The position numbers and the translations under genes were made by a program. A stretch of DNA of 64,000 bases from Shimia isoporae (lineage in GTDB: Bacteria; Pseudomonadota; Alphaproteobacteria; Rhodobacterales; Rhodobacteraceae): contig NZ_SMGR01000001.1 in NCBI RefSeq assembly GCF_004346865.1, forward strand, positions 434,001 through 498,000, in the 5' to 3' direction. Below, one piece after another: positions 42,397 to 51,259 of this stretch. Numbering within the stretch: position 1 is the stretch's first letter; each line of letters starts with the position of its first letter. The notes under the pieces are model-generated. The model saw only the letters and a program-made list of their open reading frames with translations, was not told where the DNA came from and did not search any database.

Positions 42397-42533
42397 GGGA
42401 CCAAATTCTCACAACCGGGTTAGCACAAAGTTAATCGTGATCCTGAAATAAGGCGGAAATTGGGCGCTGCTAGGGCGAGATCATGCCGGACGCGGTTCTT
42501 CGCCGGTTGGGCGGGGTGGCGGCGGAATGCTGC

Positions 42534-42992
42534 TCAGGCGCTGTTGCTGTCGTCGTGCTCTTTACCCAGTCGGGGTAGATGGGATTCGAGAAAATCCACC
42601 AGTCCCAAGATGGCCATGATGACCAATGTGGCAAGGATAGCGGCGATGGGATAGCCAAATCCGATGCAGGCCCCGATGGCCGCAAGCGACCAGATCAGTG
42701 TCGCGGTGGTGATGCCTGAGACCCTGCCGTTCTGGGCGAAAATCACACCGGCCCCCAGGAAACCGACCCCGGAAACGATGCCCGACAGCACCCGGTTCCC
42801 GCCATCGGGTGCAATTTCAACGGCCATAGTGACAAACATCGCCGAGGTCAGCACGATCAACATGCAAACGCGCAGCCCCACCCGTTTTCCGCGCAATTGC
42901 CGTTCGGCACCAATCAGACCGCCGCAGAGAACTGCAGACCAGATATTGAGATTGGCCTGTCTCAGAAAGTCGGGTTCCATCCATTCCGGCAT
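42534..42992 (-). CDS. MgtC/SapB family membrane protein
   Basis: 152 residues, about four to five transmembrane helices. WSAVLCGGLIGAERQLRGKRVGLRVCML and ILSG-like GIVSGVGFLGAGVIFAQNGRVSGITTATLIWSLAAIGA are the MgtC core. MgtC-type proteins help cells cope with low magnesium, but many relatives act in other ways. The gene is isolated; mgtE is far away at 12878. Confidence 0.88.
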   Translation of the reverse strand: MPEWMEPDFLRQANLNIWSAVLCGGLIGAERQLRGKRVGLRVCMLIVLTSAMFVTMAVEIAPDGGNRVLSGIVSGVGFLGAGVIFAQNGRVSGITTATLIWSLAAIGACIGFGYPIAAILATLVIMAILGLVDFLESHLPRLGKEHDDSNSA

Positions 42993-43051
42993 GAGGCGCT
43001 CCTATTGTCACAGGATCAGGATAGGGGGGCGGTGCGTGGTTTGGGAAGTGC

Positions 43052-43414
43052 CTAGCGCAGCACGGGGCGGAACAGAGATGAGATGGTTGCTGCAAGTGCC
43101 ACGCTCGTGGCGATCCAGCCAAAGTACCAGAGTTTGCCCGCGAACTGGTCTTCGGCATAAGACGCTGCAAATTGGGTTTGGCCGTATTTGGCGGTGGCAA
43201 AGGCAAGAACAGTCAAAAGGCCGAAAGTCATGATGGCTGGGGCCGGTCGCATCAGGCGGGTGCCCAAGGCGGCCAGGATCAAACCGATCGGAGCACCGTA
43301 CAAGATGGCCTTTTGGCTCCACCAAGGGTGGGCGCCCAAAGTTCTCGGCGCATCAAACGCAAAAAGGGCAGCCATTGGAATGGCACTGAGCAAGGCAGGT
43401 AGCAGATAACGCAT
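43052..43414 (-). CDS. Small integral membrane protein
   Basis: 120 residues with about four hydrophobic helices (YLLPALLSAIPMAALFAF; YGAPIGLILAALGTRLM; MTFGLLTVLAFATAKYG; YFGWIATSVALAATISSLF). No family recognised. ATG 43414 has GGAGGACC upstream. It lies 59 bases downstream of nothing obvious on its strand; the MgtC-like gene follows after 59 bases and may share its transcript. Confidence 0.65.
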   Translation of the reverse strand: MRYLLPALLSAIPMAALFAFDAPRTLGAHPWWSQKAILYGAPIGLILAALGTRLMRPAPAIMTFGLLTVLAFATAKYGQTQFAASYAEDQFAGKLWYFGWIATSVALAATISSLFRPVLR

Positions 43415-43565
43415 GGGGTGGTCCTCCGGGTGGTGGTGTACCGAGGATGGGGGCGCGGTGTGGTGAAGGGAAGAGGCGTTACAGCGGGATGGCGGGGGTG
43501 TGATTTTTGTTGCTGGTGGGCTGAGCGTCGGCCGACCATGTTGGATACCATTGTACTATTGCAGG

Positions 43566-44171
43566 TTAGTTCTTGGGCATTTTGTTAACAAAGGAAACCA
43601 TGTACCACGCGACTTGATTGGCGCGAAAGTAGCTTTGAAAAGCTAAGAATGCCCCCAAGAACAAGCAAAGTAAAAAAAAAGAGGCCGCTGTGTGTTTCGG
43701 TCCGTCCATCCACAGTAAATAGGGGATTTGAATCAATGCCGACATGAGTAGAGCACTGCCAAATTTCCCTGCTATGTCTTTGAGAATAATATATCTGGAG
43801 ATCTGTGAGCGAGTAAGCTCAGGGATGTCGGCTTGCGAGCGATAGCAGACTTTCGCTTCTAGTAATTGCTGCTGTGTCATTCCCTTCAAGACTGACTGGT
43901 CCAACTTCGCGGCCAAATTAAAAATACTCCAAGCTTTAGAAGGCACGGAGACTTCTCGAAGGCACACTATTTGCAACACCGAAAAAATCTCTTGTGAAAC
44001 GAAACCAACTACGTAGGCGATTCCACCGAAGGTCAATTCTTGAAGTGGCAAATTCTCAGGCGGTGTCGGCTGATAGGTCCACGCATATGCAGTAAGACAA
44101 ATCAATCCCGCAATCACATACAACAGATCGCGGTACACAAATTTTCCCAAACTGTTAGCAATTTGCTCCAT
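43566..44171 (-). CDS. Unknown AT-richer membrane protein
   Basis: 201 residues from ATG 44171, which follows GGGAG; an ATG 19 codons earlier is possible. Two N-terminal hydrophobic helices (YVIAGLICLTAYAWTY and FGGIAYVVGFVSQEIFSVL) and two C-terminal ones (FGSALLMSALIQIPYLLWM, ASFFLLCLFLGAFLAFQSYF), with a charged central loop rich in Gln. I recognise no family. Base composition is visibly AT-richer than neighbours, with poly-A stretches in the plus strand near 43670, a sign of foreign origin. The flanks hold palindromic intergenic DNA. Confidence 0.6.
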   Translation of the reverse strand: MEQIANSLGKFVYRDLLYVIAGLICLTAYAWTYQPTPPENLPLQELTFGGIAYVVGFVSQEIFSVLQIVCLREVSVPSKAWSIFNLAAKLDQSVLKGMTQQQLLEAKVCYRSQADIPELTRSQISRYIILKDIAGKFGSALLMSALIQIPYLLWMDGPKHTAASFFLLCLFLGAFLAFQSYFRANQVAWYMVSFVNKMPKN

Positions 44172-44574
44172 GTGACGCTCCCTGAAATCGCTATGCCCAA
44201 TTCGTAATGCAGTGTTCAAAAAAATCAACGGTTTACCACGTGGTTGCTGGCATCAAATCGGTTTTGGAAAGTGCCGGCAGGCGGCTTTCTAGAAGTCGAA
44301 GAATAACCAACAGTTGCATAGCGAACTGGTGTTTGACGGCTGAGGAGGGTGGGTGCGAACGTGCGCGCCCGTGGGGGCGTGCCGGAGGGGTAAGCCCGCT
44401 TTGCGGGCTTTGGTGGGCAACGCTTAGATAGGTGAAACGAAAACACCCGCGCGAGGGCGCGGGTGTTTTTGTTTGGTCACTCAGCGTTTGTGTGCCGTCT
44501 CACCGGGATGCGCCCGCGTTCCGGCTTGCCGGAACGCTTCCGCGCACTCTGAGTGATTTGGCGGTGCCAAACAC
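44172..44574. other. Palindrome-rich intergenic region
   Basis: 403 bases without a recognised gene. It carries AAGCCCGC-N3-GCGGGCTT at 44392-44410, a strong bidirectional terminator at 44441-44468, and a nested palindromic element at 44471-44580 listed separately. The first 170 bases are AT-richer like the neighbouring membrane gene. Confidence 0.6.
44392..44470. terminator. Tandem hairpin terminators after ettA
   Basis: AAACACCCGCGC (44441-44452) pairs perfectly with GCGCGGGTGTTT (44457-44468), T residues follow on the plus strand and A residues precede. AAGCCCGC/GCGGGCTT at 44392-44410 is a second hairpin 30 bases away. They end ettA on the minus strand. Confidence 0.85.
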
Positions 44575-44580
44575 TCAGCG
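44471..44580. repeat. Nested palindromic element with direct-repeat ends
   Basis: Outer arms GTTTGG (44471-44476) and CCAAAC (44567-44572), next arms TCACTCAG (44477-44484) and CTGAGTGA (44549-44556), and a central perfect hairpin GCGTTCCGG (44516-44524) with CCGGAACGC (44529-44537). CACTCAGCG occurs twice as a direct repeat (44478-44486 and 44572-44580), the second copy including the ettA stop codon. The layout resembles a small repeated intergenic or miniature mobile element, but I cannot test whether other copies exist. Confidence 0.5.
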
Positions 44581-46230
44581 GGTAAATTTCTTGTGCTTCA
44601 GGCGCTTGGGCTCCAGAGCATCCGGTCCCAAACGACGTTTCTTGTCTTCTTCGTAGTCCTCAAAGTTGCCTTCGAACCATTCCACATGGGCGTCGCCTTC
44701 GAAGGCGAGGATGTGGGTACAGATGCGGTCAAGGAAGAAGCGGTCGTGGGAGATGACCACGGCGCAGCCGGCAAAGTCGACCAAGGCGTCTTCAAGCGCG
44801 CGGAGGGTTTCGACGTCAAGGTCGTTGGTTGGTTCGTCGAGCAGGAGGACGTTGCCGCCTTCTTTCAAAAGACGCGCCATGTGCACGCGGTTGCGTTCAC
44901 CACCAGACAGCAGGTTCAGAGGTTTCTGCTGATCGCCACCTTTGAAGTTGAAAGACGAGCAGTAGGCGCGGGAGTTCACTTGGGCATCACCAAGCTCGAT
45001 GATTTCCGCGCCGCCGGAAATGGCTTCCCAGACGGTGTCCTTGTCGTTCAGATCGTCACGGGACTGGTCGACGTAGCTGAGCTTCACGGTGTCGCCGTAT
45101 TCGACGGTGCCTTCGTCAGGCTGTTCCTGACCGGTGAGCATTTTGAAGAGCGTGGATTTACCGGCGCCGTTGGGGCCGATCACGCCGACAATGCCGCCGG
45201 GCGGCAGGGAGAATTCGAGGTTCTCGATCAGCTGCTTGTCGCCAAAGTGTTTGGACAGTCCGTTGACCTCAATCACCTTGGAGCCCAGACGCGGGCCGTT
45301 TGGAATGACGATCTGCGCGCGACCGACTTTTTCACGCTCGGACTGGCTGGCCATCTCGTTGTAAGCCGCGATACGGGCCTTGGATTTGGCCTGACGTGCC
45401 TTTTGGCCCTGACGCATCCACTCGAGTTCGCGTTCAAGCGTTTTCTGCTTGGATTTGTCTTCGCGGGCTTCCTGCTCCAGACGTTTGGCTTTCTGCTCCA
45501 GCCATGCGGAGTAGTTGCCCTCGTAAGGGATGCCGCGGCCGCGGTCGAGTTCGAGAATCCATCCGGTGATGTCGTCGAGGAAGTAGCGGTCGTGGGTGAC
45601 GCAGAGGATGGTGCCTTTGTAGTCGATCAGGTGCTGTTGCAGCCAGGCGATGGTTTCTGCGTCAAGGTGGTTGGTCGGTTCGTCGAGCAGCAGCATGTCA
45701 GGCGCTTCGAGCAGCAGTTTGCAGAGCGCGACACGGCGTTTTTCACCGCCGGAGAGATCGGCGATGTTGGCGTCGTCGGGGGGGCAGCGCAGGGCCTCCA
45801 TGGAGATGTCGACCTGGCTGTCCAGATCCCAGAGGTTCTGGGCGTCGATGTCGTCCTGAAGCTTGGCCATTTCCTCGGCGGTTTCGTCCGAGTAGTTCAT
45901 CGCAAGCTCGTTGTAGCGGTCCAGAATGTCCTTCTTGGCCTTAACGCCGAGCATGACGTTTTCGCGCACGTTGAGGCTTTCGTCGAGTTGCGGCTCCTGT
46001 GGAAGGTAGCCGACCTTGGCGCCTTCGGCGGCCCAGGCCTCGCCGGTGAAGTCCTTGTCCAGACCGGCCATGATTTTCATCAGGGTCGATTTACCGGCGC
46101 CGTTGACGCCGACGACGCCGATTTTCACGCCCGGCAGGAAGGACAGGTGTATGTTTTCAAAGCATTTCTTGCCGCCGGGGTAGGTCTTGGACACGCCCTG
46201 CATGTGATAGACGTATTGATAAGAGGCCAT
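44575..46230 (-). CDS. ettA: Energy-dependent translational throttle protein EttA (ABC-F)
   Basis: 551 residues, two ATPase domains in one chain without membrane segments. Walker [12 protein letters not shown] (N-terminal domain) and [11 protein letters not shown] (C-terminal domain); signatures [11 protein letters not shown] and [14 protein letters not shown]; the arm between signature and Walker B and the P-site tRNA interaction motif region around residues 240-320 are rich in charged helices ([18 protein letters not shown]). Binds the ribosomal E site and gates entry into elongation by ADP/ATP ratio. Full-length, single gene with its own terminators. Confidence 0.96.
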   Translation of the reverse strand: MASYQYVYHMQGVSKTYPGGKKCFENIHLSFLPGVKIGVVGVNGAGKSTLMKIMAGLDKDFTGEAWAAEGAKVGYLPQEPQLDESLNVRENVMLGVKAKKDILDRYNELAMNYSDETAEEMAKLQDDIDAQNLWDLDSQVDISMEALRCPPDDANIADLSGGEKRRVALCKLLLEAPDMLLLDEPTNHLDAETIAWLQQHLIDYKGTILCVTHDRYFLDDITGWILELDRGRGIPYEGNYSAWLEQKAKRLEQEAREDKSKQKTLERELEWMRQGQKARQAKSKARIAAYNEMASQSEREKVGRAQIVIPNGPRLGSKVIEVNGLSKHFGDKQLIENLEFSLPPGGIVGVIGPNGAGKSTLFKMLTGQEQPDEGTVEYGDTVKLSYVDQSRDDLNDKDTVWEAISGGAEIIELGDAQVNSRAYCSSFNFKGGDQQKPLNLLSGGERNRVHMARLLKEGGNVLLLDEPTNDLDVETLRALEDALVDFAGCAVVISHDRFFLDRICTHILAFEGDAHVEWFEGNFEDYEEDKKRRLGPDALEPKRLKHKKFTR

Positions 46231-46320
46231 TTTGCGACTCCGTCATGGGGGAAACTTGAGGTTGGCAGAGGTGATAGCGGAGTGGGCGGGGAGGGGCAAT
46301 GGAGGTTGATTGGGCTGTGG

Positions 46321-46824
46321 TTACGGCAGCCATGCGCCTTCGGTTGCGCCATGAGCCGTTAGTTTGTCGAAGCGATCGTCCTGCTTGGACCATTTCCGGA
46401 ATATCGCAAGGTGGTGCACATATGCGCTCTGCAATGCCTCTTTTGCCGCCCGCTTGCCGTGATATTGGTGCACGCGCTCATGCTTCCACAGCGCTTTGAC
46501 AAAACGGTTCCATGTGAAGGCCACGGATGACGACAGTTGATCGGGTGCGGCATGTTTTGGCATCGTGATCTTGGTGTGCAATTTGAGGCCACCGTTCAGC
46601 GTTGGCAGCACCCGCCATTGCACAAAGCCAGAATACCCTTGTGGTCCGCGGGTGCGTATCTGCGCTTTGAGATCAGAGATCGTTAGAGCATCAACCTGGT
46701 AGTAGATGATTTCTTCGGTTTCGACGATTTCTCCGGAAGGTGTTTGCCAAAGAAGCCAGCCAAACAGGCCTGCGAATGTCAGTGCAAAGAGCACCCAAGC
46801 TTTGCGGGGAGAGAAATTAAACAT
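46321..46824 (-). CDS. DUF922-type membrane-anchored putative metalloprotease
   Basis: 167 residues from ATG 46824; a TTG about eleven codons earlier is possible. An N-terminal helix (AWVLFALTFAGLFGWLLW) anchors or exports it. The rest fits DUF922: YYQVDALTISDLKAQIRTRGP, then LKLHTKITMPKHA, then WKHERVHQYHGKRAAKEA, where His-Glu...His forms a zinc-protease-like H-E-x-x-H motif. Proteolysis is not proven for the family. No partner genes seen. Confidence 0.75.
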   Translation of the reverse strand: MFNFSPRKAWVLFALTFAGLFGWLLWQTPSGEIVETEEIIYYQVDALTISDLKAQIRTRGPQGYSGFVQWRVLPTLNGGLKLHTKITMPKHAAPDQLSSSVAFTWNRFVKALWKHERVHQYHGKRAAKEALQSAYVHHLAIFRKWSKQDDRFDKLTAHGATEGAWLP

Positions 46825-47110
46825 GATGATGGACAATTCTTCCTGAAATACACGCAAGGGCAGAGTTGCTGCTTGCGCCCTGTCCAGCCCTTTGAGCTTG
46901 CCTGCGACCGAACGGAGGGGTGGAAGCGAAGCGCCCGCCCCGTGGGGGCGGTTCGGGCGCTAGCCAAAGCTCGGCTTTGGCTTTGATGATAGATTGTGAG
47001 AGCTTACCCAAAGATATTGGGGGCGTTTCGCTTTTCGGGACACCGCTGAGCAAGGCCCTGTCGGCCAATGGGGCGCCAGCCAAAGCCTTGCTTTGGCTCC
47101 GGTGGTAACT
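46825..47110. repeat. Intergenic hairpins with a repeated 19-base stem-loop
   Basis: 286 bases without a gene. GCCAAAGC-N3-GCTTTGGC occurs twice, at 46963-46981 and 47089-47107, differing only in the loop. Between 46930 and 46961 AGCGCCCG faces CGGGCGCT with a GC-rich inner stem. They can act as terminators for the genes on either side, though T-runs are poor. Their duplication suggests a repeat family. Confidence 0.55.
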
Positions 47111-47986
47111 TCAAAGCGCCTTTTCAAAGAAATGCGTCGGGTAGGGATCGTCGTTGAAGCGCTCGATCGCGGTCCAGCCGGTGGTTTCGTAAAGCCGAAT
47201 GGCTTCGGGCAGGGCGGCGTTGGTGTCCAGCCGCAGCAGCGTGATACCGAGATCGCGGGCGGTAGCTTCGGCTTGGTCCATCAGCTTTTTGGCAAGACCC
47301 ATGCCACGCGCGGCAGGGGAGACCCAGAGGCGTTTGATTTCGGCGTACCCTTTGTTGGTGCCCTTCACGCCGACGCACCCTAAAGGCAGGCCGTCCGACA
47401 TCGTCAGGAGGAAGGTGCCACGGGGGGACATCATGTCGGTGGCGTCTGGGTCAGCGGAGAGGTTCACGTCAAAGCCGGTGTCAAAGCGGCGGCCGAGTTC
47501 GGCATAGTATTCTTCGAGGCAATAGACAGCGTCGTCGGAGCGCGGGTCGACGGTGAGGAAAGTCAGGTCGTCCTGGCCGAGGGCGGAGGCGACAAGGTCC
47601 ATCGCGTCCAGCAGTGCTTGCGGGCGCGGGTGGCGGTCGAGCAGGGATTGCGCCTGAGCGTTGGACAGCGCGTCGTAAGCAGCCCGTTCCTTGGTGCCGG
47701 ACCCGGTGAGATGCGCGGTGCGACGGCGGCCGTCGGCGGAGTCTTGGCGCAACTCCAGAAGGCCTTCGTCCGCAAGGGATTTCAGAAAGCGGCTGAGCAG
47801 GGTTTTGTCGAGACCAAGGTAGCTGCGCAGATGTTCCAGATCGGTGCCTTCGGGGCTGATGGCGTGCAAGACGCGAGCGGGGCCGAGAGGACGTCCGCGA
47901 CCAAGGAAAGACGTTTCCAATGCGCCGGTTTCGCGCGTCACGGCACGGTTGAAGCGGCGGATGCGGGTGATCGGGTTGATAGTCAT
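47111..47986 (-). CDS. MarR-GNAT fusion protein
   Basis: 291 residues from ATG 47986 (TAAGGTAA before it); an ATG at 48004 would overlap the operator. Residues about 1-135 are a MarR winged helix (LEHLRSYLGLDKTLLSRFLKSLADEGLLELRQ, DGRRRTAHLT). Residues about 150-291 are a GNAT acetyltransferase: RLWVSPAARGMGLAKKLMDQAE holds the acetyl-CoA loop and ALPEAIRLYETTGW the C-terminal signature. Such fusions link sensing or DNA binding to acetylation. Divergent from nadD across two operators. Confidence 0.9.
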   Translation of the reverse strand: MTINPITRIRRFNRAVTRETGALETSFLGRGRPLGPARVLHAISPEGTDLEHLRSYLGLDKTLLSRFLKSLADEGLLELRQDSADGRRRTAHLTGSGTKERAAYDALSNAQAQSLLDRHPRPQALLDAMDLVASALGQDDLTFLTVDPRSDDAVYCLEEYYAELGRRFDTGFDVNLSADPDATDMMSPRGTFLLTMSDGLPLGCVGVKGTNKGYAEIKRLWVSPAARGMGLAKKLMDQAEATARDLGITLLRLDTNAALPEAIRLYETTGWTAIERFNDDPYPTHFFEKAL

Positions 47987-47989
47987 ATT

Positions 47990-48028
47990 GTTTACCTTAG
48001 TCAACTTTAATTGTTTACGTAGGTCAAC
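47990..48028. promoter_or_regulatory. Two tandem MarR-like operators
   Basis: GTTTAC-CTTA-GTCAAC at 47990-48005 and GTTTAC-GTAG-GTCAAC at 48013-48028. Each is an imperfect palindrome (GTTKAC-N4-GTMAAC) and the pair forms a direct repeat with centres 23 bases apart. Located directly before the MarR-GNAT gene and 60-100 bases before nadD, so autoregulation is likely. Confidence 0.68.
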
Positions 48029-48094
48029 TACAGGAGGCTGTCAATTGGTCTTTTGGCGGTTGACTTGGGACGAGGCGGCGGCAAGAAACCCTTG

Positions 48095-48694
48095 ATGCAG
48101 AATGGTTTGCCATATGTGGGACGCGGTCGTGTCATTGGCCTTCTGGGGGGATCGTTTGATCCGCCACATGGGGGGCATGTGCATATCACACGTGAGGCGC
48201 TCAAGCGGTTCGGGCTGGACGAGGTCTGGTGGCTGGTGAGCCCGGGCAACCCGCTCAAGGATCACGGGCCGGTGTTGCTTGAGCGGCGCATGGCTGCGGC
48301 GCGCAAGATCATGGATCACCCGCGCGTGAAGATCAGCGACTTTGAGGCAAAGGCCGGCACGCGCTATACGGCCGAGACGATCATGGCGCTGCAGGCGGCT
48401 TGTCCGGACACACGTTTTGTTTGGCTGATGGGCGCAGACAACCTTGCGCAGTTCCACCGCTGGAAAGACTGGCGGGAGATCATGGTGCGGGTGCCTGTCG
48501 GCGTATTGGCACGCCCCGGGGACCGGATCGCAGGACGCACGGGCAAAGCGGCACAGGTGATGCGCCATGCAAGGCTGCATCCGAGAGCGTCCCATCTGTT
48601 GGGGCGCAGCGAAGCGCCGGCTTGGTGTTTTGTGAACCTGCCGATGGACGACGCCAGTTCGACTGCTATCCGTGCGGCAGGGCGCTGGGATTAA
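48095..48694 (+). CDS. nadD: Nicotinate-nucleotide adenylyltransferase
   Basis: 199 residues from ATG 48095; a longer frame from TTG 48053 is possible and the ribosome binding site is weak for both. [20 protein letters not shown] has the GGSFDPxHxGH nucleotidyl-transferase motif, [12 protein letters not shown] and [19 protein letters not shown] are further hallmarks, and the C-terminal SSTAIRAA is the I-S-S-T-x-I-R motif. Makes nicotinic acid adenine dinucleotide, which NadE (10055) amidates. Confidence 0.93.
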   Translation: MQNGLPYVGRGRVIGLLGGSFDPPHGGHVHITREALKRFGLDEVWWLVSPGNPLKDHGPVLLERRMAAARKIMDHPRVKISDFEAKAGTRYTAETIMALQAACPDTRFVWLMGADNLAQFHRWKDWREIMVRVPVGVLARPGDRIAGRTGKAAQVMRHARLHPRASHLLGRSEAPAWCFVNLPMDDASSTAIRAAGRWD

Positions 48695-49542
48695 CGGGCA
48701 GCAAGGCGGGCAGACGCGAGGCCTGCGGCTGCAATCAGGGCCAAGCCTGACCAAGTCAACGCATCGGGAACGTCCGCAAAAATGAGCCAGCCGAGCGCTA
48801 CGGCGCTGGCGAGCTGGAAATAAACGTAGGGTGCAAGTTCTGAAGCGTCAGCCCGCATGTAGGCGTAAATCAGAAGCAGGTTCCCGAGACCCGAGAAAGC
48901 GGCAGATGCAAAGGTTAGCCCCGCGATCGGCACTGTCATTTCCGGCAGAACAGCAAGCCCGAAAGGTGTCAGCGCGATCGCTCCCAAAAAGAGCTGGGTG
49001 AACAGCAGGTTGCCCGGGCGTGCAGCCGTCGCGAGCCACCGCGAGGCTGTAAGAAAAGCCCCGTAGAACAAACCGGCGAGAACGGCGAAGCTGCGTCCGG
49101 TGGAAAGGATCGGGCCGTCGCCACCGAAATCGGGCCGCACCACCAGCAGAACACCGGCAAAACCGAGCGCCATCATTGCAGCGCGTGGCAGCGTCACGCG
49201 TTCGCCAAGCAAGAGGGCTGAGAGCGCGAAGCTGAAAATCGGGCCAATGAAAAAAGCGGCAAACACATCGGCAAGAGGCGCGTGTAGCAGGGCGGTCTGG
49301 ATTGATGTGATCCCTCCAACCAGCAGAAGCGCTCTGAGCCAGATGCGCCAGTTGGTCAAAAGCGGCAGAGTGTCCGCCCTGACCAGCGGCAAAGCAAGCA
49401 AGGTGCCAAGCGCAAATCGCGACCAACCGACGAAGATCGGGCTGAGGTCGTGATCCTGTGTCATGAGCTTGCCCGCGGCGTCTCCGGCGGGGATCAGCGA
49501 CATCGCCAGAAACATGAGGGCGGGCAGTTTCCACATGCCCAA
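48691..49542 (-). CDS. EamA/DMT family exporter
   Basis: 283 residues with ten hydrophobic helices in two EamA repeats: the first from [20 protein letters not shown], the second starting near [20 protein letters not shown] and ending [14 protein letters not shown]. Probable inner-membrane exporter of metabolites; substrate unknown. The stop overlaps the nadD stop region by four bases in convergent orientation. Confidence 0.88.
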   Translation of the reverse strand: MGMWKLPALMFLAMSLIPAGDAAGKLMTQDHDLSPIFVGWSRFALGTLLALPLVRADTLPLLTNWRIWLRALLLVGGITSIQTALLHAPLADVFAAFFIGPIFSFALSALLLGERVTLPRAAMMALGFAGVLLVVRPDFGGDGPILSTGRSFAVLAGLFYGAFLTASRWLATAARPGNLLFTQLFLGAIALTPFGLAVLPEMTVPIAGLTFASAAFSGLGNLLLIYAYMRADASELAPYVYFQLASAVALGWLIFADVPDALTWSGLALIAAAGLASARLAAR

Positions 49543-49632
49543 GGCCTAGCACGTCAGATTACGGAAATGACAGGGAAAATGGAGGGTTTGCCTGCTTGAA
49601 AACACCTGCGCAGCAGCGTTAGACTCAGCGAC

Positions 49633-51123
49633 ATGAGTAAAGGTTTTTCGAGGCGTGCGTTTTTGGGTTTGACGGCGGCGAGTTTTGCGACGCCGCTTTG
49701 GGCGAATGCGCCTTCGAGATCCTTGCGACCTGTGCTGCGGCCCAAAGGGCTTGGCGAGGTCAATATGCCAGGTATCGAGAGCCTCTTGCAGGAGGCGGGC
49801 GTCAGCGGCAAGTTGAGCGTCGCTGTTGCGCGGGTCGGTACCGGCGAAGTGCTTGAAAGCTATGGTGCCCAATCAGCGCAGCCACCAGCGAGCGTCGCAA
49901 AAGCGCTTACTGCGCTATACGCGCTGCGTTATCTGGGGCCGGGGCATCGATTCCAGACAAAGGTCGTCGCGACCGGCGAGATCAAGAACGGTGTCATACA
50001 GGGTGACCTTGTGCTGCGCGGTGGCGGTGATCCGACGTTGAGCACGGACGGGCTGGCCGATCTTGCGCGCACTTTGAAGGCGGCCGGCGTGATCGGTGTC
50101 AAAGGGCGGTTCCTTGTGTGGGGCGGCGCAATGGCGCAGGTGACACGGATAGACAACAAGCAGCCCGATCACGCGGGGTACAATCCTGCGGTGTCCGGAT
50201 TGTCTCTGAATTACAATCGCGTACATTTTGAGTGGAAGCGCAGTGCCAACGGGTATGTCACCGCGATGGATGCGCGAACCAACAAATACCGGCCCGAAGT
50301 GAGTGTGGCCAAAATGAAAATCGCCAATCGGGATTTGCCGGTCTACACCTACAAGGCGATGGGCAAGGAGGATCACTGGACGGTGGCGCGGTCAGCGCTT
50401 GGCAACGGCGGAGCGCGTTGGTTGCCTGTGCGCCAGCCGGAGCTTTATGCAGGCGAGGTCTTCCGCACGTTGGCCCGGTCGCATGGCATCAAGCTGGGTG
50501 CGCCCAAGGTCACCAAGCAAGCACCGTTTGGCACCGTTCTGGCCATGCACCGCAGTTCTGATTTGCGCACGATCCTCAAAGGGATGCTCAAGTATTCGAC
50601 CAACATCACCGCCGAGATGGTCGGGATGGCGGCGAGCCACGCGCGCGGGGCGCAGGTGGCAAGTCTGAAGTCGTCCGCCAATGCCATGAACCAGTGGGCG
50701 GCCGAGGCACTGGGCATGGGCAACGCGCGCCTTGTCGATCACTCGGGACTGGGCGAGGCCTCGCGGATGCGGGCTGACGAATTTGCGGTTGTGCTTGCCC
50801 GAGCGTCCGAACACGGTGTGCTGAAGCCGATCCTGAAAGACATCGCGTTGCGGGATCCAAATGGGCGCGTCAACAAAGGCCACCCCCTGAGCGTGAAGGC
50901 CAAGACCGGCACGTTGCATTTTGTCAGCGCGTTGGCGGGCTATATTTCGGGGCCGGGTAATACGGAGCTCTCGTTTGCGATATTCGGTGCAGATGTCAGC
51001 GCGCGAGACAGGCTGATCGGGCCGGATCGGGAACGCCCGAAGGGCGCGAGAACATTCAACAGCCGGTCAAAGAAGCTGCAACAGAAGTTGATCGAGCGCT
51101 GGGGGGCGGTTTATCGGGCGTAA
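49633..51123 (+). CDS. dacB: D-Ala-D-Ala carboxypeptidase/endopeptidase (PBP4 type)
   Basis: 496 residues. The N-terminal segment SRRAFLGLTAASFATPLWANA looks like a Tat-type signal. Class C low-molecular-mass PBP motifs are present: SxxK in PPASVAKALTALYALRYLG (Ser87, Lys90), SxN in YSTNITAEMVG and KTG in KAKTGTLHFVS. VLRGGGDPTLS and VDHSGLGEASRM are PBP4-specific. It cleaves cross-links and terminal D-Ala of peptidoglycan in the periplasm. Tat rather than Sec export is unusual for this family and is inferred from RR alone. Confidence 0.93.
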   Translation: MSKGFSRRAFLGLTAASFATPLWANAPSRSLRPVLRPKGLGEVNMPGIESLLQEAGVSGKLSVAVARVGTGEVLESYGAQSAQPPASVAKALTALYALRYLGPGHRFQTKVVATGEIKNGVIQGDLVLRGGGDPTLSTDGLADLARTLKAAGVIGVKGRFLVWGGAMAQVTRIDNKQPDHAGYNPAVSGLSLNYNRVHFEWKRSANGYVTAMDARTNKYRPEVSVAKMKIANRDLPVYTYKAMGKEDHWTVARSALGNGGARWLPVRQPELYAGEVFRTLARSHGIKLGAPKVTKQAPFGTVLAMHRSSDLRTILKGMLKYSTNITAEMVGMAASHARGAQVASLKSSANAMNQWAAEALGMGNARLVDHSGLGEASRMRADEFAVVLARASEHGVLKPILKDIALRDPNGRVNKGHPLSVKAKTGTLHFVSALAGYISGPGNTELSFAIFGADVSARDRLIGPDRERPKGARTFNSRSKKLQQKLIERWGAVYRA

Positions 51124-51259
51124 CCCCGGCGGTTGCCAGTGGAAGCAGCGCCAACTAGCGTACCTTTATGTTTTGATGACCTTCGTCTGCTGATTGCGGC
51201 GACAGACATTGTGTCATGGCACGAGGCGCAAAAAGGCGCCGGACCTGACAGGAGGCAAT

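Noticed and set aside
44593-46362. 589-codon open frame antisense to ettA
   Set aside because: It mirrors ettA almost exactly, has no ribosome binding site or recognisable domain, and follows from the codon bias of a G+C-rich gene.
46817-47108. Open frames on both strands between the DUF922 gene and the MarR-GNAT gene
   Set aside because: They are generated by the palindromic GC-rich repeats and match no protein pattern.
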